Both the position numbers and the translations under genes were made by a program. A stretch of DNA of 28,740 bases from Gammaproteobacteria bacterium (GTDB lineage: Bacteria; Pseudomonadota; Gammaproteobacteria; Steroidobacterales; Steroidobacteraceae). The stretch spans positions 1 to 28,740 of the forward strand of contig JAQGOE010000166.1 of the NCBI GenBank assembly GCA_028293725.1, read 5' to 3'. Numbering within the stretch: position 1 is the stretch's first letter; the number at the start of each line of letters is the position of its first letter. Positions 8,142 through 14,998 of the stretch are shown here, piece by piece. Below the pieces are notes generated by a model. That model saw only the letters and a list, made by a program, of their open reading frames with translations. It did no database searches and was not told where the DNA came from.

Positions 8142-8690
8142 TCAGTCGATTCCCAGCGAGCCGCGCCGCGTGCGGCGCCACGCGTATGGCGTCTCGCCGA
8201 CTATGCGATGGAAAGCGCGCGTGAAGTGCGGCTGATCGCACATGCCGCACCTGACCGCAATCGAGCTGAGGGGCTCGGACGTCGCCAGCATCAGTCCCTG
8301 GGCTACCTCGATGCGCCGCCGTAGCACATAGTCGCGCGGCGAAACACCAAACGTGCATTTGAACGCGCGGCAGAAGTGGCTTGCGCTGAGGCTCAGAAGC
8401 CGCGCGAGCTCTCGAATGGGAATCCTTCTGCATAGATTGGCTTCCACGTGTGCGAAGATTCTGCGCGCCTGCCACGCCGGGAGACCTCCGCGTGCGACGC
8501 GTGTCTCTAAAGTGGATAGCACATGGAGGCCACTCGGACCGAGGCTCGTCTTTCCGCGAAGGAGCGCGACTGCGTGCGCAATGTGCGCGCTGGTCGCTTC
8601 GCGATCACCGTCACGAGCTTTGCATGCAGCTTCGACTAGCAGCGTCGCTACGACCGACAACTCCTGTGTCAACGTTTCGTGCTCCAACAT
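8142..8690 (-). CDS. AraC-type helix-turn-helix transcriptional regulator
   Basis: A 182-residue regulator whose last 100 residues form the two-helix-turn-helix AraC DNA-binding domain: IPIRELARLLSLSASHFCRAFKCTFGVSPRDYV, then LSSIAVRCGMCDQPHFTRAFHRIVGETPYAWR. The N-terminal 75 residues are helical with no cupin-type sugar-binding domain, so no effector can be proposed. It is the second gene of a STAS-AraC unit, with 3 bases between them, and ends 9 bases from the convergent acyl-CoA operon. The regulator at 19810 has the same compact design but is only distantly similar. Possible targets are its own unit or the neighbouring operon; no binding site was identified. Confidence 0.88.
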   Translation of the reverse strand: MLEHETLTQELSVVATLLVEAACKARDGDREATSAHIAHAVALLRGKTSLGPSGLHVLSTLETRVARGGLPAWQARRIFAHVEANLCRRIPIRELARLLSLSASHFCRAFKCTFGVSPRDYVLRRRIEVAQGLMLATSEPLSSIAVRCGMCDQPHFTRAFHRIVGETPYAWRRTRRGSLGID

Positions 8691-8693
8691 CTC

Positions 8694-8957
8694 TCAGGTC
8701 CCCTCTCCATCGCTCGCCATCCAGGTTTGAATGTATTGCGGGCAGTTGCGAAGCTCGATGCCCTTCTCTGCGCACACCCGCAGAAAGCCGACGGCATCAC
8801 GATCCACGAGAACGAGATCCTTTAGTTCCAGGGTGACCGCCCGCGCTGAGGATTCCAGTTCGAGCAAAGCGGACAATTCGCGCAGGCTATCGACCTCGAG
8901 TCGACCGCTGACTGCGAAGACGACGTAGCCATTTGCCGTGCGTTGTATCTTCAGCAT
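8694..8957 (-). CDS. STAS-domain protein (anti-sigma-factor-antagonist-like), non-canonical phosphosite
   Basis: An 87-residue single-domain protein with the STAS pattern: a beta strand ending in SGRLEVDSL, an alternating helix and strand region VTLELKDLVLVDRDAVGFLRVC, and a C-terminal ELRNCPQYIQTWM. SpoIIAA-type antagonists carry a phosphorylatable Ser after the central Asp; here that stretch reads VDRDAV with no Ser or Thr, so regulation by a SpoIIAB-like kinase is unlikely. The ATG at 8957 is preceded by a weak GCGAGA. A sigma-54-like promoter lies just upstream, and the AraC gene follows after 3 bases. The likely role is protein-protein regulation, partner unknown. Confidence 0.8.
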   Translation of the reverse strand: MLKIQRTANGYVVFAVSGRLEVDSLRELSALLELESSARAVTLELKDLVLVDRDAVGFLRVCAEKGIELRNCPQYIQTWMASDGEGT

Positions 8958-8980
8958 AGATTCTCGCTATGGACCGGTAC

Positions 8981-8997
8981 TGCAATTCCTGGTCCAA
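8981..8997 (-). promoter_or_regulatory. Candidate sigma-54 (-24/-12) promoter for the STAS-AraC unit
   Basis: On the minus strand the sequence TTGGACCAGGAATTGCA has the invariant GG and GC separated by exactly 10 bases, with a perfect TTGCA -12 box. The -24 box is TTGGACC against consensus TTGGCAC. Transcription would start near 8970, giving a leader of about 13 bases before the STAS ATG. The element lies just downstream of a gene for a sigma-54 enhancer-binding protein, which makes it more credible. The -24 GGTCCA half also forms an inverted repeat with TGGACC at 8970-8975. Confidence 0.45.
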
Positions 8998-9046
8998 CTG
9001 CAAGCTGCTGATTTTAAAGACTCAGAAGGGAGGTAGCCGTGGCGAG

Positions 9047-9065
9047 ATTTCGCCAATGGCGAAAT
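9047..9065. promoter_or_regulatory. Perfect 8-bp inverted repeat, candidate enhancer-binding site
   Basis: ATTTCGCC-AAT-GGCGAAAT is a perfect dyad with 8-base arms and a 3-base centre. Its centre (9056) is about 86 bases upstream of the predicted sigma-54 transcription start, inside the distance range where enhancer-binding proteins usually bind. It could instead fold as a hairpin after the regulator gene at 9123, but no T-run follows on either strand. Confidence 0.4.
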
Positions 9066-9096
9066 GCTGGACAGATGCGCCACCAGGCGAAGCCCC

Positions 9097-9117
9097 GCGG
9101 CGGTCAAACACCGCTGC
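9097..9117 (-). terminator. Hairpin just after the enhancer-binding-protein gene
   Basis: An 8-base-pair stem (one G-T pair) closes a CAAAC loop five bases beyond the stop codon of the regulator gene. The position fits a terminator separating that gene from the STAS-AraC unit, but there is no U-tract. The call rests on the fold and position only. Confidence 0.35.
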
Positions 9118-9122
9118 TTGCG

Positions 9123-11735
9123 CTATCTGCCACCCGAATGAGGAGAGCGCGGTCGAAAGCGGCTCTTATTGATCCGCAGCGCGCGGATGCGCGACTCGAG
9201 TGTTGATCGAGGAATCCGCAGCCGGGCGGCCGCTCCCGTTGGCCCGAACACCTGTCCGCCGCTCGCGCGCAGCGCCTCCTCGATGATCGCCTTCTCGTAA
9301 GCGGAAAGTTTGCTGGACAGCGCGCCCGCGCCCTCGACCTTGCGTCCGGTGGACAGCCAACTCTCGTCCACGTTGAATTCGTCGGTGTCGCACACGATCA
9401 CCGAGCGCTCAATCACATTTTGCAACTCGCGCACGTTTCCGGGCCATGGATAAGACTGCAGGCGATCGAGAGTCTTCTTGCTGACACGCCGGAAGGTCTT
9501 GTGCGCCTTGCGGGCGTAGCGATGAATGAAGTATTCCACCAACACCGGAATGTCTTGTTTCCGGTCCCTCAAGGAGGGCATCTCGAGCGGAAAGACATTC
9601 AGCCTATAAAGGAGGTCCTCGCGGAAAGTCCCACTGGCCACGGCATCGATCAAATCACGATTCGTGGCAGCGATGACACGAACGTCGACGTGGATTGTCT
9701 CTCTTCCTCCCACGCGTTCGAGTTCCCGCTCCTGCAGCACCCTCAGCAACGCTGCCTGCGTATCGGGCGACAGCTCGGCCACCTCGTCGAGAAATATCGT
9801 CCCGCCATTGGCCAGTTCGAAGCGGCCAAGCCGCCGTTGCAAGGCTCCCGTGAAGGCACCTTTCTCATGCCCGAACAGTTCTGAGGCAATCAGATCGCGC
9901 GGAATAGCGGCGCAGTTCACGGCTACGAATGCCTGTGAGGAACGGCCAGACCGCCGGTGGATGGCGCGAGCGACAAGCTCCTTACCCGTACCCGTCTCGC
10001 CGGTAATTAAAACCGTCGAATCGCTAACTGCAACCTTCGACACGAGTGAGAGCACGGCAGTCAGCGCGGGTGAGGCGCCAACAATCTCCTCGAACATCGA
10101 GGTCTTATCGATCTCCTCTCGTAGAGCAACGTTTTCCTCTTGCAGCCTCTCCTCGGTTCTCTTGCGATCTTCGATATCGGTGCACGCAACATACCAACGG
10201 GTCGCCTGTCCTTGGTTGTCGCACACCGGCTTGTAACGCGCCAGAAACCAGCGGTAAGTTCCATCACTTCCGCGGATGCGCTTTTCCATTTCATAAGCGG
10301 AGCGCGTTAACAACCCGCGCTCAGCCGCAGCCTTAACTCCCTCCAGTTCGTCGGGGTGCACCTCGGATGTCACGTTATTCCGCCGCCATCCATCGAGAGT
10401 GGTGCCGAAGTAAGCGAGCGCTCCGCTGTTCGCATACAAGCGTTCCAGGTTGGGTCCTAATACGGCCACCAGTTGTGGCGCCAGGTCCAGTACCTGCCGG
10501 AGCTCTGCTTCCTGTTCCCGGATCCTTTCCTCGGCCGTCTTGCGCTCGGTGATGTCGGTCACCGCCCCGATAAACTCGCGACTGCCAGATGCATTCGGTA
10601 CAGCGTGAGCTATCGCGTGGACGTGCTTGACCCGCCCGTCAGCCATCAGCAAGCGATACTCATGTTCGAAGTCAGTCCCAGTCTGGACTGCGAGATCGAT
10701 GACCTGTTGTGTGCGGACCCTATCATCAGGATGTACGCGCTGCACCACCGAATCTACTGTTGGCTTCAGTGCGCTGTCGTACTCGATGATGCGATAGGTT
10801 TCCTCTGACCAGACAATCTCTCCGTCGTCCGGTTTCCACCCGAAGCTGCCTGTGTGGCTGAGTCTTTGGGCTTCTGCCAGAAAATGCTCGTTACGCCGCA
10901 GGGCTTCTTCGACGCGCTTGCGTTCCGTCACATCGATATGAGTGCCCAGAATCTCGAGAAGCTCGCCGCGAGCGGAGAACACGTGATGACCGATTGACTC
11001 CACATACTTGACTGTTCCATCGGCCAACAAGAGTCTGAACTGGACTAGGAAGTCTTTTCTTTGGCGCTGCGCCTCCTTGGTTTCTTTGAACAGCCTGTAT
11101 CGATCGTCCGGATGAGCCTGCTGCCACACCCAAACGCGTGTCGGCAGGGGCTGGCGCGGATCGAGCCCATATATGCGGTAACTTTCCTCCGACCAATAGA
11201 CAACCGCTAATTCGCCATCCAGATTCTTCACCGCCCAAGTACCGGTGTGGCTCAGCCTCCCTGCTTCCGCAAGATAGTCCAGTGCCTGCCGAAGCTCCTT
11301 CTCCTGTTCCGCAAGCCTATCTTTCGCCCTTTTAGCGTCCTCAACGCTCTTGCGCAGTTCCTGCGTTAATTCCTCTTGCTCTGTGACATCTATGCCGGTG
11401 CCGACGAAGCCGTGCCCATTGGTCGCCGGCGTACCGATGCAACGAACATAGCGAATCGCCCCGTCCGGACGCACGATTCGTTTTGTGAAGTCGGATCGGC
11501 CGTGGTCCGCCAGCATCTTCCGGATTTCTTGCGCCACGAATTCCCGGTCGTCGGGATGCACGAGCGCTATATATTCCGGCGTGGTGGGCGCCTTGCCGTC
11601 CGGCTCGAGACCGTGAATCTCGAACAATTCGGGACTCCAGTACTCGAAACCGGTAGCGTCGAATGCCCAGCTACCCGTGTGCGCCGGAATCACATTGAGA
11701 GTGGCTCGCAACCGTGCCTCGAGCGAGTCATTCAT
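9123..11735 (-). CDS. Sigma-54-dependent enhancer-binding protein with four PAS domains (PAS4-AAA+-Fis)
   Basis: A multi-sensor transcription activator of 870 residues from the ATG at 11735; an in-frame TTG at 11783 is possible but lacks a ribosome binding site. Domains in order: PAS/PAC repeats at about 20-120, 155-272, 287-396 and 412-525, joined by short coiled coils; an AAA+ domain at 550-780; and a Fis-type helix-turn-helix at about 811-854. The AAA+ domain has Walker A GETGTGKE (579-586), intact GAFTGA (626-631) for sigma-54 contact, Walker [13 protein letters not shown] (644-655) and arginine-finger region REDLLYRL. Each PAS ends in the PAC-type DVTE/DITE/DIED motif, and PAS2 and PAS3 look like an internal duplication. 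No receiver domain is present, so the PAS domains probably sense a small molecule or redox state directly. The candidate promoter and dyad upstream of the STAS gene are its most obvious target. Confidence 0.93.
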   Translation of the reverse strand: MNDSLEARLRATLNVIPAHTGSWAFDATGFEYWSPELFEIHGLEPDGKAPTTPEYIALVHPDDREFVAQEIRKMLADHGRSDFTKRIVRPDGAIRYVRCIGTPATNGHGFVGTGIDVTEQEELTQELRKSVEDAKRAKDRLAEQEKELRQALDYLAEAGRLSHTGTWAVKNLDGELAVVYWSEESYRIYGLDPRQPLPTRVWVWQQAHPDDRYRLFKETKEAQRQRKDFLVQFRLLLADGTVKYVESIGHHVFSARGELLEILGTHIDVTERKRVEEALRRNEHFLAEAQRLSHTGSFGWKPDDGEIVWSEETYRIIEYDSALKPTVDSVVQRVHPDDRVRTQQVIDLAVQTGTDFEHEYRLLMADGRVKHVHAIAHAVPNASGSREFIGAVTDITERKTAEERIREQEAELRQVLDLAPQLVAVLGPNLERLYANSGALAYFGTTLDGWRRNNVTSEVHPDELEGVKAAAERGLLTRSAYEMEKRIRGSDGTYRWFLARYKPVCDNQGQATRWYVACTDIEDRKRTEERLQEENVALREEIDKTSMFEEIVGASPALTAVLSLVSKVAVSDSTVLITGETGTGKELVARAIHRRSGRSSQAFVAVNCAAIPRDLIASELFGHEKGAFTGALQRRLGRFELANGGTIFLDEVAELSPDTQAALLRVLQERELERVGGRETIHVDVRVIAATNRDLIDAVASGTFREDLLYRLNVFPLEMPSLRDRKQDIPVLVEYFIHRYARKAHKTFRRVSKKTLDRLQSYPWPGNVRELQNVIERSVIVCDTDEFNVDESWLSTGRKVEGAGALSSKLSAYEKAIIEEALRASGGQVFGPTGAAARLRIPRSTLESRIRALRINKSRFRPRSPHSGGR

Positions 11736-12003
11736 AACTAGCGCATACAACCACTGTTTGCGTACTTCCGTTCCAAGCGGCAACTCTTAACAGGGGATTC
11801 TAGTCCCATTCGCACCCGGATTTCACCCGGACCCGGGAACGCCCGGAAGGCGATGCCTCGCCCACGCATCATGCGCACAACTCGCATCAAGAGAGCACAA
11901 GCAACGCTCCTCGGGGAGCGGATAGCATTTGCGATCATGGACGAATCGCGGATTGCAATAACGGCGATCCAAACCGCCCGAGATCATCAGCAGGAGCAGC
12001 TCC
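11736..12003. promoter_or_regulatory. Divergent intergenic region with clustered CCCGG repeats
   Basis: This 268-base gap separates the enhancer-binding-protein gene from the DoxX operon. CCCGGA occurs at 11815, 11826 and 11842, with CCCGGG at 11832: four copies in 33 bases, three of them spaced 11 and 16 bases apart. A GGGA-N6-TCCC dyad lies just to the left at about 11793-11806. The cluster could be a regulator-binding array for either operon. No convincing sigma-70 or sigma-54 promoter and no small gene were seen in the rest of the gap. Confidence 0.3.
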
Positions 12004-12411
12004 ATGACCGTGATCCGTTACATTCCCTTCGCTGGCCGCCTGTTGATCGGACTGCCCTTCGCTATGAGTGGCCTCGGCAAACTAGCGGCCATCGACCCGA
12101 CCACCAACATGATTCGCGCCGCGGGTTTGCCGCTGCCGCGTTTGGCTCTGGCTCTCTCCGTTGTTGTCGAGTTGGGTGGTGGTCTTTTGCTTGTCGCCGG
12201 GTTCCGGACTCGGATCGTCGCCAGCGTGCTGGCCCTGTTTTCGCTCGCAACGGCGCTCTCTTTCCACAGCAACTTCGCCGACCAGAACCAAATGATCCAC
12301 TTCGTCAAGAACGTGATGATGGCCGGCGGACTGCTCCAGATCGTCGCGTTTGGCGCGGGGGCTCTCAGCATAGACAACCGCAACGCCAACGGCGGTAGCA
12401 AAGGGCCATAA
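12004..12411 (+). CDS. DoxX-family inner-membrane protein
   Basis: A 135-residue, four-helix membrane protein of the DoxX family. The typical order is visible: a first helix with GRLLIGLPFAMSGLGKL, a loop, a helix from LALALSVVVELGGGLLLVAGF, a third around IVASVLALFSLATALSFH, and a last helix VKNVMMAGGLLQIVAFGAGAL. Members were first linked to thiosulfate:quinone oxidoreductase, but most have no known role and accompany redox enzymes. It lies 3 bases upstream of the PQQ dehydrogenase gene, so the two are almost certainly cotranscribed. It may pass electrons to the quinone pool or help in export; that is inference from context. Confidence 0.9.
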   Translation: MTVIRYIPFAGRLLIGLPFAMSGLGKLAAIDPTTNMIRAAGLPLPRLALALSVVVELGGGLLLVAGFRTRIVASVLALFSLATALSFHSNFADQNQMIHFVKNVMMAGGLLQIVAFGAGALSIDNRNANGGSKGP

Positions 12412-12414
12412 GAC

Positions 12415-14028
12415 ATGACGAAGAATGCCACTGCGATCGTTGTCGCATTTGTCCTCGTCTTTGGCACGTCGCAGGTTCTTGCGTCCCCCCGAGGCATCGC
12501 CAGCGACTCGAGCGATGGCGACTGGTTGTACGTCGACCACGACTTCGCGGGAACCCGCTACTCCCCTCTAAAGCAGATCACTACGGAAAATGTATCGCAG
12601 CTCGTCAAGGCGTGCGCGTACTCATTCCCCGACAAAGAACCATCGCAAACCGCTCCGATCGTGTCGGCGGGCAAGATATACCTGACGACTGCCCACTACA
12701 CCGTCGCCATCGATGGCGCTGATTGCCACGTGATCTGGTCAAGCACGTGGACGCCACGCGAGCACGAGCCGTTGAACACGCAGCGCGGCGCGGCGCTCGC
12801 CGACGGAAAGATCATTCGCGGCACCAATGATGGCTTTCTGCTGGCCCTCGACGCCAAGGACGGGCATACGCTCTGGGCTAAGCAGATCGCCGATCCGAAG
12901 GAAGGTTATTTCATCAGCATGCCTCCTCTGGTTTACGGCGATCTGATCTACATCGGGCCGGCAGGCGCTGAGACGGCCGCGCAGGGTTGGGTCGGTGCGT
13001 TCCGAGTCAGGGACGGCGAGCAAGTATGGCGTTTCAACATCGTGCCCGAAAATGGCGAGGCGGGCGCCGACACCTGGGGGCCAGATCCAGCCGCACGCAA
13101 ACACGGCGGCGGCAATCTCTGGACTCCGATGTCCTTTGACGTGCAGAAGAATCTGCTCTACGTCCCCGGCGGAAACGCGGCGCCCGATCTCTACGATGAC
13201 GACCGTCCCGGCGACAATCTATATACGAATTCGCTGATTGCCTTGGATGCCACGACGGGTCATCTCGCTTGGTACCGCCAATTCGTACCCCACGACGTAC
13301 ACGACTATGATGTCTCGCACGTTGCGCCGGTGTTCAAAACAACGACCAATGGTTCGACACGCAATGTGATCGCCAGCACCGGCAAGGACGGACTGCTGCG
13401 GCTCTTGGACCGTGATTCGAAGGACATCATCTACAGTGTTCCGTTCACTAACCGGCTGAACGTCGAAGCCCCCATAACCAGGACGCCGGTGCGCGTTTGC
13501 CCGGGAACTCTCGGGGGGCAGGAGTGGAACGGCTCCGCATACTACGCCAAGCAGAACATGCTGATTGTCCCGGCCACCGACTGGTGCGCGGAGTTCAACA
13601 AGGATACGACGGCACCGGATCCGCAGAAGGAACACACCCGCGGCTTTTACTTCGGCGGCCAGACGAAGTTCGACCCGTGGTCAGCCGCCCGGGGACGACT
13701 CACTGCGTTCGATGCTTCCACAGGTCATGAGAAATGGCGCTACGACGCCGCGAAACCGCTGATAGCGGGTGTCACGACGACCGCGGGCGATCTGATTTTC
13801 ACCGGTGAAATGACCGGCGACCTGTTGGTGTTGGACGCCAGGTCCGGCAAGGTGTTACTGCGGCGCGACCTGGATGGCCCGGCCGGTGGTGGTGTAGTCA
13901 CCTACAGCGCTCGGGGTAGGCAAAACGTGGCGGTCGTCTCGGGCGTCGTGGGGGTATACAACTTGGTCGCTCCTGAAATCGGCGGTGGGAATACCACGGT
14001 CACCGTCTTCCGGCTCCCCGGACACTGA
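12415..14028 (+). CDS. PQQ-dependent dehydrogenase, propeller only (no haem domain)
   Basis: A 537-residue periplasmic quinoprotein. An N-terminal signal peptide (about residues 1-23, cleavage near VLA-SP) precedes eight-bladed-propeller sequence with tryptophan-docking turns such as ALDAKDGHTLWAKQ, AFRVRDGEQVWRF and ALDATTGHLAWYRQ. HDVHDYDVSH at 294-301 aligns with the WDYAG region of methanol dehydrogenase, making D297 the candidate catalytic base. No CxxCH motif occurs, so electrons must go to a separate acceptor, perhaps a free cytochrome c or the quinone pool. The adjacent cysteine pair seen in many PQQ alcohol dehydrogenases was not found. It pairs with DoxX upstream (3-base gap). The substrate is unknown, and sequence similarity to the truncated enzyme at the left edge is limited to the fold. 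Confidence 0.9.
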   Translation: MTKNATAIVVAFVLVFGTSQVLASPRGIASDSSDGDWLYVDHDFAGTRYSPLKQITTENVSQLVKACAYSFPDKEPSQTAPIVSAGKIYLTTAHYTVAIDGADCHVIWSSTWTPREHEPLNTQRGAALADGKIIRGTNDGFLLALDAKDGHTLWAKQIADPKEGYFISMPPLVYGDLIYIGPAGAETAAQGWVGAFRVRDGEQVWRFNIVPENGEAGADTWGPDPAARKHGGGNLWTPMSFDVQKNLLYVPGGNAAPDLYDDDRPGDNLYTNSLIALDATTGHLAWYRQFVPHDVHDYDVSHVAPVFKTTTNGSTRNVIASTGKDGLLRLLDRDSKDIIYSVPFTNRLNVEAPITRTPVRVCPGTLGGQEWNGSAYYAKQNMLIVPATDWCAEFNKDTTAPDPQKEHTRGFYFGGQTKFDPWSAARGRLTAFDASTGHEKWRYDAAKPLIAGVTTTAGDLIFTGEMTGDLLVLDARSGKVLLRRDLDGPAGGGVVTYSARGRQNVAVVSGVVGVYNLVAPEIGGGNTTVTVFRLPGH

Positions 14029-14085
14029 GCCACTTAGAGGGGATTGCGCTGGCGCACGTTCGTTAGAGAAGTATTGGAGGTTGAC

Positions 14086-14946
14086 ATGAAAATCGGTGTG
14101 AGTGGCGCCAGCGGCCATTTGGGCAGAGGCGTCGTTTCGGAACTGCTGCAACGGGCCGACGGGCACGAGGTAGTGGCTATCACACGCACGCCCGAAACCG
14201 TCTCGGGACCGGCTCAGGGACGCTTTGGGGACTACAACCGGCCCGAAAGCCTTGCGCAAGCCTATGCGGGTCTCGATCGTCTGCTCATCATCACGACCGT
14301 CGATCCGGAACCCGGAAAGCGCGGGGCGCAGAACGTCGCTGCCATCGACGCGGCCGTGAAGGCGGGCGTCAAACATGTCGTCTTCATGTCGGCCGTGGGC
14401 ACGCGGCAGGAGGAGGAGCCGGCGCGCGGCGCCTCCTACTGGCGGGGCGAGCAGCATCTTATTGCCACGGCGCCGGCCTGGACCATCCTGCGTATGAACT
14501 TCTATGCCGAAGCTTTCGTGCAGTTGGCGCAGGCGTCGCTGAACCAGGGCGTGCTGACCGGGCTGGCCGAGAACCGGGCTGCGTTCGTTGCGCGAGATGA
14601 CGTGGCGGCCGCCGCAGCCGGAATCCTGATCGGCGACGGCCATGCAGGCGCGATCTACAACGCAACCGGCCCCGAGCGCCTCTCGGGTGCGGCACGCGCG
14701 GGCCTCATCGCCGAAATCACTGGCCGGCCGCTCGCGTTCCGTGTCATCACGGAAGAGCAACTGCGCGCCGGACTGACGCGGGCGGGTCTGCCGGCGGGGG
14801 CAGTCAACACCGTCGTCGGCATCCAGGCGAGCTTCGCGGCGGGTGCGTTCGACATTGTGACCGGCGACGTCGAGCGCCTGGGCGGCCGGCCGCCCAAGCC
14901 TCTCCGCGACGTGCTTGCAGGGGCGCTGAAATCTCCTTCGGCCTGA
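14086..14946 (+). CDS. NmrA/QorB-like NAD(P)-binding oxidoreductase
   Basis: A 286-residue atypical short-chain dehydrogenase. The cofactor loop is GASGHLGRG at residues 7-15, followed by ITRTPE at the end of beta 2, which suggests NADPH preference as in QorB. HVVFMSAVG and WTILRMNFYAEAF are typical of the NmrA/QorB group, which lacks the YxxxK catalytic pair. Known members are NAD(P)H:quinone oxidoreductases or redox-sensing regulators. GGAGG at 14076-14080 fixes the start at 14086; an upstream in-frame ATG at 14044 has no such site. It follows the PQQ dehydrogenase by 57 bases and may be cotranscribed, although its very GC-rich codons could also mean a separate origin. Confidence 0.9.
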   Translation: MKIGVSGASGHLGRGVVSELLQRADGHEVVAITRTPETVSGPAQGRFGDYNRPESLAQAYAGLDRLLIITTVDPEPGKRGAQNVAAIDAAVKAGVKHVVFMSAVGTRQEEEPARGASYWRGEQHLIATAPAWTILRMNFYAEAFVQLAQASLNQGVLTGLAENRAAFVARDDVAAAAAGILIGDGHAGAIYNATGPERLSGAARAGLIAEITGRPLAFRVITEEQLRAGLTRAGLPAGAVNTVVGIQASFAAGAFDIVTGDVERLGGRPPKPLRDVLAGALKSPSA

Positions 14947-14998
14947 AGACTTGCAGGCTGCGTGGGAAACCAGGGCTGTTGGTTGTCCGAGATCGGCG

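Noticed and set aside
8970..8985. Second, plus-strand sigma-54-like sequence (TGGACC to TGCA)
   Set aside because: The spacing between GG and GC is 9, not 10, and no gene starts suitably downstream on that strand.
11900..12003. Possible sigma-54 or sigma-70 promoter for the DoxX operon
   Set aside because: GG and GC pairs occur but with wrong spacing, and no -35/-10 pair with 16-18 base spacing was found.
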